Source: Streptomyces ochraceiscleroticus
GTDB lineage: Bacteria; Actinomycetota; Actinomycetes; Streptomycetales; Streptomycetaceae
Length of the DNA stretch: 64,000 bases
Assembly: GCF_000720485.1 (NCBI RefSeq)
Contig: NZ_JOAX01000016.1
Location: forward strand, 62,001 to 126,000
Direction: 5' to 3'
Shown piece by piece: positions 57,686-64,000 of this stretch. The first letter of the stretch is position 1. Each line of letters begins with the position of its first letter. Both the position numbers and the translations under genes were made by a program. Under the pieces are notes generated by a model that saw only the letters and a program-made list of their open reading frames with translations, was not told where the DNA came from and did no database searches.

Positions 57686-58471
57686 GTGAGCCTGAGGATC
57701 GTTGTCTGTGTGAAGTACGTGCCCGACGCCACCGGCGACCGGCACTTCGCCGAGGACCTGACCGTCGACCGCGACGACGTGGACGGTCTGCTCTCGGAGC
57801 TGGATGAGTACGCCGTCGAGCAGGCTCTCCAGATCAAGGAAGCGGCCGACGACGCCGAGATCACGGTGCTCACCGTCGGCCCCGAGGACGCCAACGACGC
57901 GCTCCGCAAGGCGCTGTCGATGGGCGCCGACAAGGGCGTGCACGTCGAGGACGACGACCTGCACGGCACCGACGCGGTGGGCACCTCCCTCGTGCTGGCC
58001 AAGGCCATCGAGAAGACCGGCTACGACCTGGTCGTCTGCGGTATGGCCTCCACCGACGGCACCATGGGCGTGCTGCCCGCGATGCTGGCCGAGCGCCTGG
58101 GCGTCCCGCAGGTCACCCAGCTCTCCGAGGTCTCCGTCGAGGACGGCGTCGTGAAGGGCCGTCGCGACGGCGACACCGCCACCGAGCAGCTCGAGGCGTC
58201 GCTGCCGGCCGTCGTGTCGGTCACCGACCAGTCCGGCGAGGCGCGTTACCCCTCCTTCAAGGGCATCATGGCCGCCAAGAAGAAGCCGGTGGAGTCCCTG
58301 GAGCTGGACGACCTGGACATCGACGCGGACGAGGTCGGTCTGGAGGGTGCCTGGACCAAGGTCGAGGACGCCACCGAGCGTCCGGCCCGTACGGCCGGCA
58401 CGATCGTCAAGGACGAGGGCGAGGGTGCGAAGCAGCTCGCCGAGTTCCTCGCGGGCCAGAAGTTCATCTAA
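57686..58471 (+). CDS. etfB: Electron transfer flavoprotein beta subunit
   Basis: 261 aa. VVCVKYVPDATGDRHFAEDLTVDRDDVDGLLSELDEYAVEQAL and AVEQALQIKE match EtfB; GYDLVVCGMASTDGTMGVLPAMLAERLG is the AMP/FAD-contacting region. Carries electrons from acyl-CoA dehydrogenases with EtfA to the respiratory chain. The GTG at 57686 is 7 nt after GGAG. In an operon with etfA, 76 nt apart. Confidence 0.95.
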   Translation: MSLRIVVCVKYVPDATGDRHFAEDLTVDRDDVDGLLSELDEYAVEQALQIKEAADDAEITVLTVGPEDANDALRKALSMGADKGVHVEDDDLHGTDAVGTSLVLAKAIEKTGYDLVVCGMASTDGTMGVLPAMLAERLGVPQVTQLSEVSVEDGVVKGRRDGDTATEQLEASLPAVVSVTDQSGEARYPSFKGIMAAKKKPVESLELDDLDIDADEVGLEGAWTKVEDATERPARTAGTIVKDEGEGAKQLAEFLAGQKFI

Positions 58472-58547
58472 GGCCCTGGGGCCGGGGCGCGTCCCCGGCT
58501 CGGTCGCCCCTCAACCGCCGCATCTTTTCCCGCAGGAGTGCAATCCC

Positions 58548-59510
58548 ATGGCTGAAGTCCTTGTCTTCGTCGACCACGTGGACGGTGCCGTCCGCAAGCC
58601 CACCCTCGAACTGCTGACCCTCGCCCGCCGCATCGGCGACCCGGTCGCCGTCTCCCTCGGCAACGGCGCGGCCGACACCGCGTCCGCGCTCGCCGAGCAC
58701 GGCGCGGTCAAGGTCCTGACCGCGGACGCCCCGGAGTTCGGCGAGTACCTCGTCGCCCCGAAGGTGGACGCGCTGCAGGCCGCCTACGAGGCCGTCTCCC
58801 CGGCCGCCGTGCTGCTGCCGTCCTCCGCGGAGGGCAAGGAGATCGGTGCCCGCCTCGCGGTGCGCATCGGCTCCGGCATCATCACCGACGCCGTGGACCT
58901 GGAGGCCGGCGACGAGGGCCCGGTGGCCACCCAGTCGGTGTTCGCCGCCTCCTTCACCACCAAGTCCCGTGTCTCCAAGGGCACCCCGGTCATCACCGTC
59001 AAGCCCAACTCCGCCCCGGTGGAGCCCGCCGCGGCCGCCGGTACGGTCGAGGCGCTCGCGGTGACCGTGGCCGACTCCTCCAAGGGCACCAAGGTCGTCT
59101 CCCGCACCCCGCGTGAGTCCACCGGCCGTCCGGACCTGACCGAGGCCGCGATCGTGGTCTCCGGTGGCCGTGGCGTCAACGGTGCCGAGAACTTCCCGGT
59201 CATCGAGGCCCTCGCCGACTCGCTCGGCGCGGCCGTCGGCGCCTCGCGTGCCGCGGTGGACGCGGGCTGGTACCCGCACACCAACCAGGTCGGCCAGACC
59301 GGTAAGTCCGTGTCGCCGCAGCTCTACATCGCCGCCGGTATCTCCGGTGCGATCCAGCACCGCGCCGGCATGCAGACCTCGAAGACCATCGTGGCCATCA
59401 ACAAGGACGAAGAGGCCCCGATCTTCGACCTGGTCGACTACGGCGTCGTCGGCGACCTCTTCAACGTCGTCCCCGCGCTGACCGACGAGGTCAAGACCCG
59501 CAAGGGCTGA
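58548..59510 (+). CDS. etfA: Electron transfer flavoprotein alpha subunit
   Basis: 320 aa. The C-terminal FAD-binding part [68 protein letters not shown] is canonical; the N-terminal half carries the domain I fold. Forms the heterodimer with EtfB. The ATG has AGGAG 8 nt upstream. A strong terminator follows. Confidence 0.96.
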   Translation: MAEVLVFVDHVDGAVRKPTLELLTLARRIGDPVAVSLGNGAADTASALAEHGAVKVLTADAPEFGEYLVAPKVDALQAAYEAVSPAAVLLPSSAEGKEIGARLAVRIGSGIITDAVDLEAGDEGPVATQSVFAASFTTKSRVSKGTPVITVKPNSAPVEPAAAAGTVEALAVTVADSSKGTKVVSRTPRESTGRPDLTEAAIVVSGGRGVNGAENFPVIEALADSLGAAVGASRAAVDAGWYPHTNQVGQTGKSVSPQLYIAAGISGAIQHRAGMQTSKTIVAINKDEEAPIFDLVDYGVVGDLFNVVPALTDEVKTRKG

Positions 59511-59528
59511 CCCGTCCCGCGACACCCC

Positions 59529-59567
59529 GCCGGGCCCCGTACGCGTACGCCGCGTACGGGGCCCGGC
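59529..59567 (+). terminator. Hairpin after etfA
   Basis: Perfect 17-bp stem (59529-59545 with 59551-59567), 5-nt loop TACGC, starting 19 nt after the stop. Confidence 0.9.
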
Positions 59568-59611
59568 GTTTGGGAGGAAGGCGTGAACTGCGCGCAACGG
59601 CAAGATGGGTG

Positions 59612-59640
59612 TTGACCTGGCCAGACGGCGCGGATAGCTT
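59612..59640 (+). promoter_or_regulatory. Promoter TTGACC-N17-TAGCTT
   Basis: Consensus-like -35 (59612-59617) and -10 (59635-59640) with the ideal 17-bp spacer, upstream of the aldolase-like gene at 59733. Predicted start near 59647, just before the palindrome. Confidence 0.75.
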
Positions 59641-59650
59641 CACTATGCGG

Positions 59651-59675
59651 AGTTTCGCTTCCATGAAGCGAAACT
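59651..59675 (+). promoter_or_regulatory. Operator AGTTTCGCTTC-CAT-GAAGCGAAACT
   Basis: Perfect 11-bp arms around CAT (25 bp). It starts at the predicted transcription start, so binding would block the promoter. The form resembles IclR-family operators. Confidence 0.85.
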
Positions 59676-59732
59676 TGCCTAACTCTTAAGCGAATCTGGG
59701 ATGGAAACGTCCCCCTATCGGGAGGGTGTCGA

Positions 59733-61016
59733 ATGCCGCAGCAGGAGACCGTGGCCACGAGCCTTGCGAGCGCCGTACGCGAGGAGATCGGAGCCTCCCT
59801 GGCCGCGGTCGACGCGGACCTCGCGCGGCGCTACCCAGGGGATCCGGGCACCCGCCAGCCCGTCCACACGGTCTACGTCCCCGGTGACATCTTCGCCGCC
59901 GACACCATCCGCTCCTGGGGCGAGGCGGCGCGCACCGCGCTGGACGAGCACGCCCCGGACGCCGCGGCCCTCGCCTCCGTACTCGGCATCTCCGACGAGC
60001 TCGCCGGACCCGTGTACGACCGCGTACGGGCCAAGCTGGAGCGCGAGCCCATCGAGGACCTGCGCGTCGACTTCGAGGACGGCTACGGCGCACGCGCGGA
60101 CGCCGAGGAGGACGAGGCCGCGGCCCGCGCCGCCGCGACGATCGCCGCCGCGTACCAGGACGGCACCGCGGCCCCGTACATGGGCATCCGCATGAAGTGC
60201 ATGGAGGCCGCCGTCCGCGACCGCGGCATCCGCACCCTGGACATCTTCCTCACCGGCCTGATGCGGGCCGGCGGGCTGCCCGAGGGCCTCGTCCTCACCC
60301 TCCCCAAGGTCACCTACGCCGAGCAGGTCACGGCCATGGTCCGGCTGCTGGAGGCGTTCGAGAAGGAGCACGGCCTGGCCGCGGGCCGGATCGGCTTCGA
60401 GATCCAGATCGAGACCACCCAGTCGATCCTGGGCGCCGACGGCCGCGCCACCGTCGCCCGCATGATCGAGGCGGCCGAGGGCCGCGCCACCTCGCTGCAC
60501 TACGGCACCTTCGACTACAGCGCCTCCTGCGGGGTCAGCGCCGCTCACCAGTCGCTCGACCACCCGGTGGCCGACCACGCGAAGGCGGTCATGCAGGTCG
60601 CGGCGGCCGGCACGGGGGTCCGGCTGTCCGACGGTTCCACCAACGTCCTGCCCGTCGGCTCCACCGAGCAGGTGCACGACGCCTGGCGTCTCCACCACGG
60701 CCTCGTACGCCGCTCCCTGGCCCGCGCGTACTACCAGGGCTGGGACATGCACCCGGCCCACCTGCCCACCCGGTACGCGGCCGTGTACGCCTTCTACCGC
60801 GAGGGCCTCGAAAAGGCCGCGGCGCGCCTCGCCGCGTACGTCGCCAAGGCCGGCGGCGCCGTGATGGACGAGCCCGCGACGGCCAAGGCGCTCAGCGGCT
60901 ACCTGCTGCGCGGCCTGGACTGCGGCGCCGTCGACATCGCCGAGGTCGCCCGGCTCACCGGCCTCACCCGCGCGGACCTGGACGGCCTGGCGGGCCGGCC
61001 GACGCAGGCGGGCTGA
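59733..61016 (+). CDS. HpcH/HpaI aldolase/citrate-lyase-like protein (DUF6986)
   Basis: 427 aa TIM-barrel of the citrate lyase beta/malate synthase-like superfamily. Visible: LRVDFEDGYG (Glu/Asp metal site), LVLTLPKVTYAEQV, IGFEIQIETTQSI, SLHYGTFDYSASCGV, and HPAHLPTRYAAVYAF. I recall it as DUF6986, found in streptomycetes near glyoxylate or purine catabolism genes. Probable C-C lyase on a 2-keto acid or glyoxylate. GGGAGG is 8 nt before the ATG. Promoter and operator are unusually clear. Confidence 0.83.
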   Translation: MPQQETVATSLASAVREEIGASLAAVDADLARRYPGDPGTRQPVHTVYVPGDIFAADTIRSWGEAARTALDEHAPDAAALASVLGISDELAGPVYDRVRAKLEREPIEDLRVDFEDGYGARADAEEDEAAARAAATIAAAYQDGTAAPYMGIRMKCMEAAVRDRGIRTLDIFLTGLMRAGGLPEGLVLTLPKVTYAEQVTAMVRLLEAFEKEHGLAAGRIGFEIQIETTQSILGADGRATVARMIEAAEGRATSLHYGTFDYSASCGVSAAHQSLDHPVADHAKAVMQVAAAGTGVRLSDGSTNVLPVGSTEQVHDAWRLHHGLVRRSLARAYYQGWDMHPAHLPTRYAAVYAFYREGLEKAAARLAAYVAKAGGAVMDEPATAKALSGYLLRGLDCGAVDIAEVARLTGLTRADLDGLAGRPTQAG

Positions 61017-61040
61017 CCCGGGCGGGCCGACCCGGCGGGG

Positions 61041-61610
61041 TCAGTCCTGCAGAGCGGCCAGCGTGGCGGACAGGTCCGTGGCACCGGCCCGGTTGTACGG
61101 CAGCTTCGCCAGCACCCGGGCCATGCCGCAGGTGTCGGTGAGCGCCGAGAAGACCAGCCCGCCGGCGATACCGGCCGACAGCAGCCGGGCGGCGGGCCAC
61201 CGCCGCCCGGCGACCAGGCCGGTCAGCACCAGCGATCCGGCGGCCAGTCGCACCTGACGCTCCATCGCCCAGACGGCACGCCCGCCCTCCGGGCGCAGCA
61301 CGTCGAGTCCGTGCTGCACCCAGGCGTGGGTGCCGCCGGTCAGGGTGGCGGCCGTGATGCCCTGCTCGGCGAGGGCCGCGCATGCCTGCGCCGACCGGTT
61401 GCCGGAGGCGCAGACCATGAGCAGGCCGGCCCGCGACGCCGCGCTCCGCAGCGCGGGCACGGCCTCGCCGAGGCGGTCCAGGGGGATGTTGTGCGCGCCG
61501 GGCAGATGCCCGGTGGCGTACTCCCCGGGCGTCCGTACGTCGATCACGGTCAGTTCGTCGAGTCGCTCGCCGGCCTCATCGGTGGTGAGGGCGGTGGGGG
61601 TGGTGGCCAT
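61041..61610 (-). CDS. Rhodanese-DUF2892 membrane protein (YgaP-like)
   Basis: 189 aa. Residues 10-110 form a rhodanese domain with active-site Cys in LLMVCASGNRSAQACAALA, and a C-terminal part with two helices (LAAGSLVLTGLVAGRR, LLSAGIAGGLVFSAL) plus CGMA. Transfers sulfane sulfur at the membrane. Last gene of the persulfide operon, 62 nt after the TauE gene. Confidence 0.9.
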   Translation of the reverse strand: MATTPTALTTDEAGERLDELTVIDVRTPGEYATGHLPGAHNIPLDRLGEAVPALRSAASRAGLLMVCASGNRSAQACAALAEQGITAATLTGGTHAWVQHGLDVLRPEGGRAVWAMERQVRLAAGSLVLTGLVAGRRWPAARLLSAGIAGGLVFSALTDTCGMARVLAKLPYNRAGATDLSATLAALQD

Positions 61611-61672
61611 CAGGTTCGTTGCCTTTCGTGTGTCTCTTGTTTGTCGGGGCTGTCGGGGGGGCGGCCGCCCCG

Positions 61673-62428
61673 TCACGTCACCGCGTCGATCACCATGAAC
61701 GCCGCGACCGCCAGCAGTACTCCGGCGAACGCCCGCTGCAGCACCGGCCCCGACGCCTTCGCGGCCAGCCGCTTGCCGTCCCAGGCGCCCAGCACGGCCG
61801 TGGCGGTGAACGGGGCGATGACCGCCCAGTCCAGCCCGCCCATGGTCGTACCGCGGGTGGCCAGGGAGGCCAGCGAGTTGGCCGAGATGACCAGCAGGCT
61901 GGTGCCCACGGCGGCCGGCATCTCGAAGGCCAGCACGGTGACCAGCGCGGGCACGGCGAGAAAACCCCCGCCGACGCCCAGCAGCCCCGTCAGCGCCCCC
62001 AGCCCGGCGCCGCTGCCCGCCGCCCTGGCCGGCCGTACCGACGGGGTTCCCCGTTCGGCGGCGTCCGGCCGCGCGCAGCGCAGCATCCGCAGGGCCGCCA
62101 ACGCGGCGACGGCGGCGAAGGCGACCGTCAGCAGCCACTGCGGCAGGCGGGCCGCCGCCGCGCCGGCCAGCGCCGCCGGCAGCAGCCCGGCGGCCGCGAA
62201 CAGCGCGCCGGCCCGCCACCGTACGTTGCCCGCGCGGGCATGGGCGTACAGGGCGGTGAGCGAGGTGGCGGTGACGATCAGGAGGCTCGCGGTGGTCGCC
62301 GCTGCCGGGGTGAAGCCGAGGAGGTAGATCAGCGCGGGGACGGCGAGCACGCTGCCCCCGCCGCCGAGTGCGCCGAGCGCCAGGCCGACCACCGCGCCGG
62401 CGACCAGGGCCAGGAGGAGTCCCGTCAT
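61673..62428 (-). CDS. TauE/SafE-family sulfite exporter
   Basis: 251 aa with about eight helices in two repeated halves: GALGGGGSVLAVPALIYLLGFTPAAATTASL and TGLLGVGGGFLAVPALVTVLAFEMPAAVGTSL, the inner repeat marks of the family. Likely exports sulfite or thiosulfate made by the dioxygenase. The ATG at 62428 overlaps the upstream gene's TGA by 4 bases. Confidence 0.92.
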   Translation of the reverse strand: MTGLLLALVAGAVVGLALGALGGGGSVLAVPALIYLLGFTPAAATTASLLIVTATSLTALYAHARAGNVRWRAGALFAAAGLLPAALAGAAAARLPQWLLTVAFAAVAALAALRMLRCARPDAAERGTPSVRPARAAGSGAGLGALTGLLGVGGGFLAVPALVTVLAFEMPAAVGTSLLVISANSLASLATRGTTMGGLDWAVIAPFTATAVLGAWDGKRLAAKASGPVLQRAFAGVLLAVAAFMVIDAVT

Positions 62429-63810
62429 CGAGCCGTATCGGTCCCCGGCCCGGGGAGCACGAGCCGAAGCCCGGCCGGCGCGGCCGCGTCGAACCGGTCG
62501 TCGACGGCGACGACGTCCCGCCCGGCCGCGTCCAGCAGGGACGCGGCGATCGCCGCCCGCATCCCGCCCGCGCAGTGCACCCACACCACGCCCGCCGGCA
62601 CCTCTCCGACGCGGCCGCGCAGCTCGTGGATCGGGATGTGCAGCGAGCCCTCGACGTACCCGTCGGCGCGCTCGGAGTCACGCCGTACGTCCAGTACGAC
62701 CAGGTCCTGACCGGCCGCGGCGCGTGCCAGGTCGGCGAAGGTGGCCCGCGGGAAGGAGCGCAGCTTCTCGCCCTCGCGCAGCCAGCTCTCCGGCGCGCCC
62801 GTGGCCGCTGCCGCCGGCCGGTCGATGCCCACCCGGGCCAGCTCCCGCTGCGCGTCGGCCAGCTGCCCGGGCGTCTCGGCCAGCAGCGTGACCGGCTTGC
62901 CCCAGGGGATCAGCCAGGCCAGATACGTGGCGAGCTTGCCCTCGCCCTCGAAGTTGAACGAACCGGCGAGGTGCCCTTCGGCGTACGCGACCCGGTTGCG
63001 CAGGTCCACCACCCACTCACCGGCCGCCAGCCGCCGCGCGAGCTGCTCGGCGTCGGCGGGCTCCGGCGGAGTGAGGTCGACGGGCGCGGGCCCTGCCGCG
63101 TTGGCCGGGCCCATGTGCGCGTAGTACGCCGGTACGTCCTCCAGACCGGCCAGCAGCTCCGCGACGAAGGTGTCCACGTCCTGGGTGAACGCGGCGTTGT
63201 TCCGCCGCTCCGCGCCGATCGTCGTGGTGTCCCCCTCGGCCTGCGCCGACGAACAGAAGCTGCCGAAGCCGTGCGTCGGCAGCACCGGGACCTCGTCGGC
63301 CAGCTCGTCGGCGAGGCGGTGCGCCGAGGCGTACTGGGCGCGGGCCAGCCGCTCGGTCAGCCGCGGCTCGACGAGGTCGGGCCGCCCGACCGTGCCGATC
63401 AGCAGCGAGCCGCCGGTGAACGCGGCCACGCCGCTGCCCGCGTCCGCCAGGACGTAGGAGGTGTGGTGCGGGGTGTGCCCGGGGGTCGCCACCGCCCGCA
63501 GGACCAGGCCCTCGTCGACCGTGACGGTGTCGCCGTCGGCGACCGGCGTGCGCGCGAAGGAGACCGCCGCTTCGGCCGGGACCAGGTAGCGGGCGCCGGA
63601 TATTCGCGCAAGGTCCAGTCCGCCCGTGACGTAGTCGTTGTGCACATGGGTCTCCGCGACGTAGGCGATCCGGACCCCGCGCCGGGTGGCGGCCGCGAGG
63701 ACCTGGTCGATGTCGCGTGGCGGGTCGATCACCACCGCGGCCGAGCGCCCGCCCGCCAGATAGCTGCGGTTGCCCAACCCCTCGAATTCCAGGGTGTCGA
63801 CGAAAAACAC
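62425..63810 (-). CDS. Persulfide dioxygenase-rhodanese fusion (CstB-like)
   Basis: 461 aa. N-terminal metallo-beta-lactamase domain with ETHVHNDYVTGG (H55, H57, D59), ATPGHTPHHTSYVL, and LPTHGFGSF. Then two rhodanese domains: the first (EWVVDLRNRVAYAEGHLAGSFN) lacks a catalytic Cys, the second has VHCAGGMRAAIAASLL. This order (dioxygenase, pseudo-rhodanese, rhodanese) is that of CstB, which oxidises persulfides to thiosulfate. The GTG at 63810 is the first start past the promoter boxes. Head of the sulfur operon. Confidence 0.92.
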   Translation of the reverse strand: MFFVDTLEFEGLGNRSYLAGGRSAAVVIDPPRDIDQVLAAATRRGVRIAYVAETHVHNDYVTGGLDLARISGARYLVPAEAAVSFARTPVADGDTVTVDEGLVLRAVATPGHTPHHTSYVLADAGSGVAAFTGGSLLIGTVGRPDLVEPRLTERLARAQYASAHRLADELADEVPVLPTHGFGSFCSSAQAEGDTTTIGAERRNNAAFTQDVDTFVAELLAGLEDVPAYYAHMGPANAAGPAPVDLTPPEPADAEQLARRLAAGEWVVDLRNRVAYAEGHLAGSFNFEGEGKLATYLAWLIPWGKPVTLLAETPGQLADAQRELARVGIDRPAAAATGAPESWLREGEKLRSFPRATFADLARAAAGQDLVVLDVRRDSERADGYVEGSLHIPIHELRGRVGEVPAGVVWVHCAGGMRAAIAASLLDAAGRDVVAVDDRFDAAAPAGLRLVLPGPGTDTAR

Positions 63811-63842
63811 GGCAGCGCCCCTTCCTTCCGTATCGAGAAATG

Positions 63843-63909
63843 TATACCCCTGTGCGTTTACCCCCGGGGGTATCGGTACCCACCATAACAGGAGGTACCC
63901 CCGGGGGTA
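63843..63909 (-). promoter_or_regulatory. Two CsoR/CstR-type operators plus a half-site
   Basis: TACCCCCGGGGGTA at 63859-63872 and 63896-63909 are perfect 14-bp palindromes with centres 37 bp apart, and TATACCCC at 63843-63850 is a half-site. CsoR-family repressors (copper CsoR, persulfide CstR) bind such G/C-run sites. They cover the region 33-99 bp upstream of the CstB-like start. Confidence 0.88.
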
Positions 63910-63953
63910 TTTCAAACGGTGTGAAGAGGCCGGGCGACGGCGGGGGGAAGCCG

Positions 63954-64000
63954 TTAGGCGGGGGGTGGCAGTTCGCCCGAGCCGCGGGGGATCAGGCGGG
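63954..64000 (-). CDS. Possible 3' end of a gene leaving the window
   Basis: The minus strand ends with ...RLIPRGSGELPPPA and TAA at 63954-63956. The RLIPRGS pattern resembles the C-terminus of LacI-family regulators. Only 15 codons are in the window, so this is tentative. Confidence 0.35.
   Translation of the reverse strand, partial: RLIPRGSGELPPPA

Noticed and set aside
62368..63888. 506-codon plus-strand frame opposite the sulfur operon
   Set aside because: Shadow of the CstB-like gene; it lacks a start site and any motif.
1..64000. tRNA, rRNA, CRISPR arrays and origin boxes
   Set aside because: No cloverleaf-like sequence, no evenly spaced repeat-spacer array and no DnaA-box cluster were seen; repeats found are short operators or minisatellites.

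Overview
The window is a 64 kb piece of a high-GC actinobacterial chromosome, almost certainly Streptomyces. Nearly every third codon position is G or C, GTG and TTG starts with good Shine-Dalgarno (SD) sequences are common, and several families I know mainly from streptomycetes occur (DUF5133, DUF6480, DUF5134, DUF6421). I see no rRNA, tRNA, CRISPR array, prophage or intact insertion sequence. The only mobile-element trace is a short transposase remnant near 40.3 kb.

Left part (0-26.7 kb): a D-Ala-D-Ala carboxypeptidase; adenosine deaminase; a GntR regulator divergent from an MFS transporter and FGGY kinase, with a triple 23-bp repeat in front of the transporter; a secreted GH55-like beta-glucanase with a CebR-type box; a xylose locus (ROK repressor, xylA and xylB divergent); a TetR/acyl-CoA ligase pair; an HxlR, SRPBCC and F420-type oxidoreductase group; an amino-acid permease; and a hexarate or keto-acid pair (UxaA-type dehydratase and DapA-superfamily lyase) whose shared intergenic region carries two palindromes.

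Middle part (26.8-44.2 kb), the most accessory-looking: ECF sigma and anti-sigma factors with a MEDS-STAS protein; a ROK repressor divergent from a large secreted glycosidase across a perfect 12-bp inverted repeat, followed by a solute-binding lipoprotein without its own ATPase or permease; a SigB/F-type sigma factor convergent with an RsbW-like ATP-binding protein; a TetR/MFS efflux pair separated by four TTGCACA-N4-TGTGCAA operator units; debris of a nucleotide-sugar SDR gene and a transposase; and a three-gene exopolysaccharide locus (GH18-like hydrolase, small membrane protein, deacetylase-glycosyltransferase fusion) preceded by a perfect 21-bp stem with a 3-nt loop.

Right part (44.2-64 kb): a 690-base stretch with no confident gene; HAD, PAP2, M56 and DUF5134 genes; a GDPD and PadR pair; an overlapping operon DUF6421-SDR-threonine aldolase; an acyltransferase; thioredoxin; a small leader peptide before a flavin reductase; etfBA with a strong terminator; an aldolase/citrate-lyase-like gene behind a clear promoter and 25-bp palindrome; and a sulfide/persulfide detoxification operon (CstB-like dioxygenase-rhodanese, TauE, rhodanese) with two perfect TACCCCCGGGGGTA boxes typical of CsoR/CstR control.
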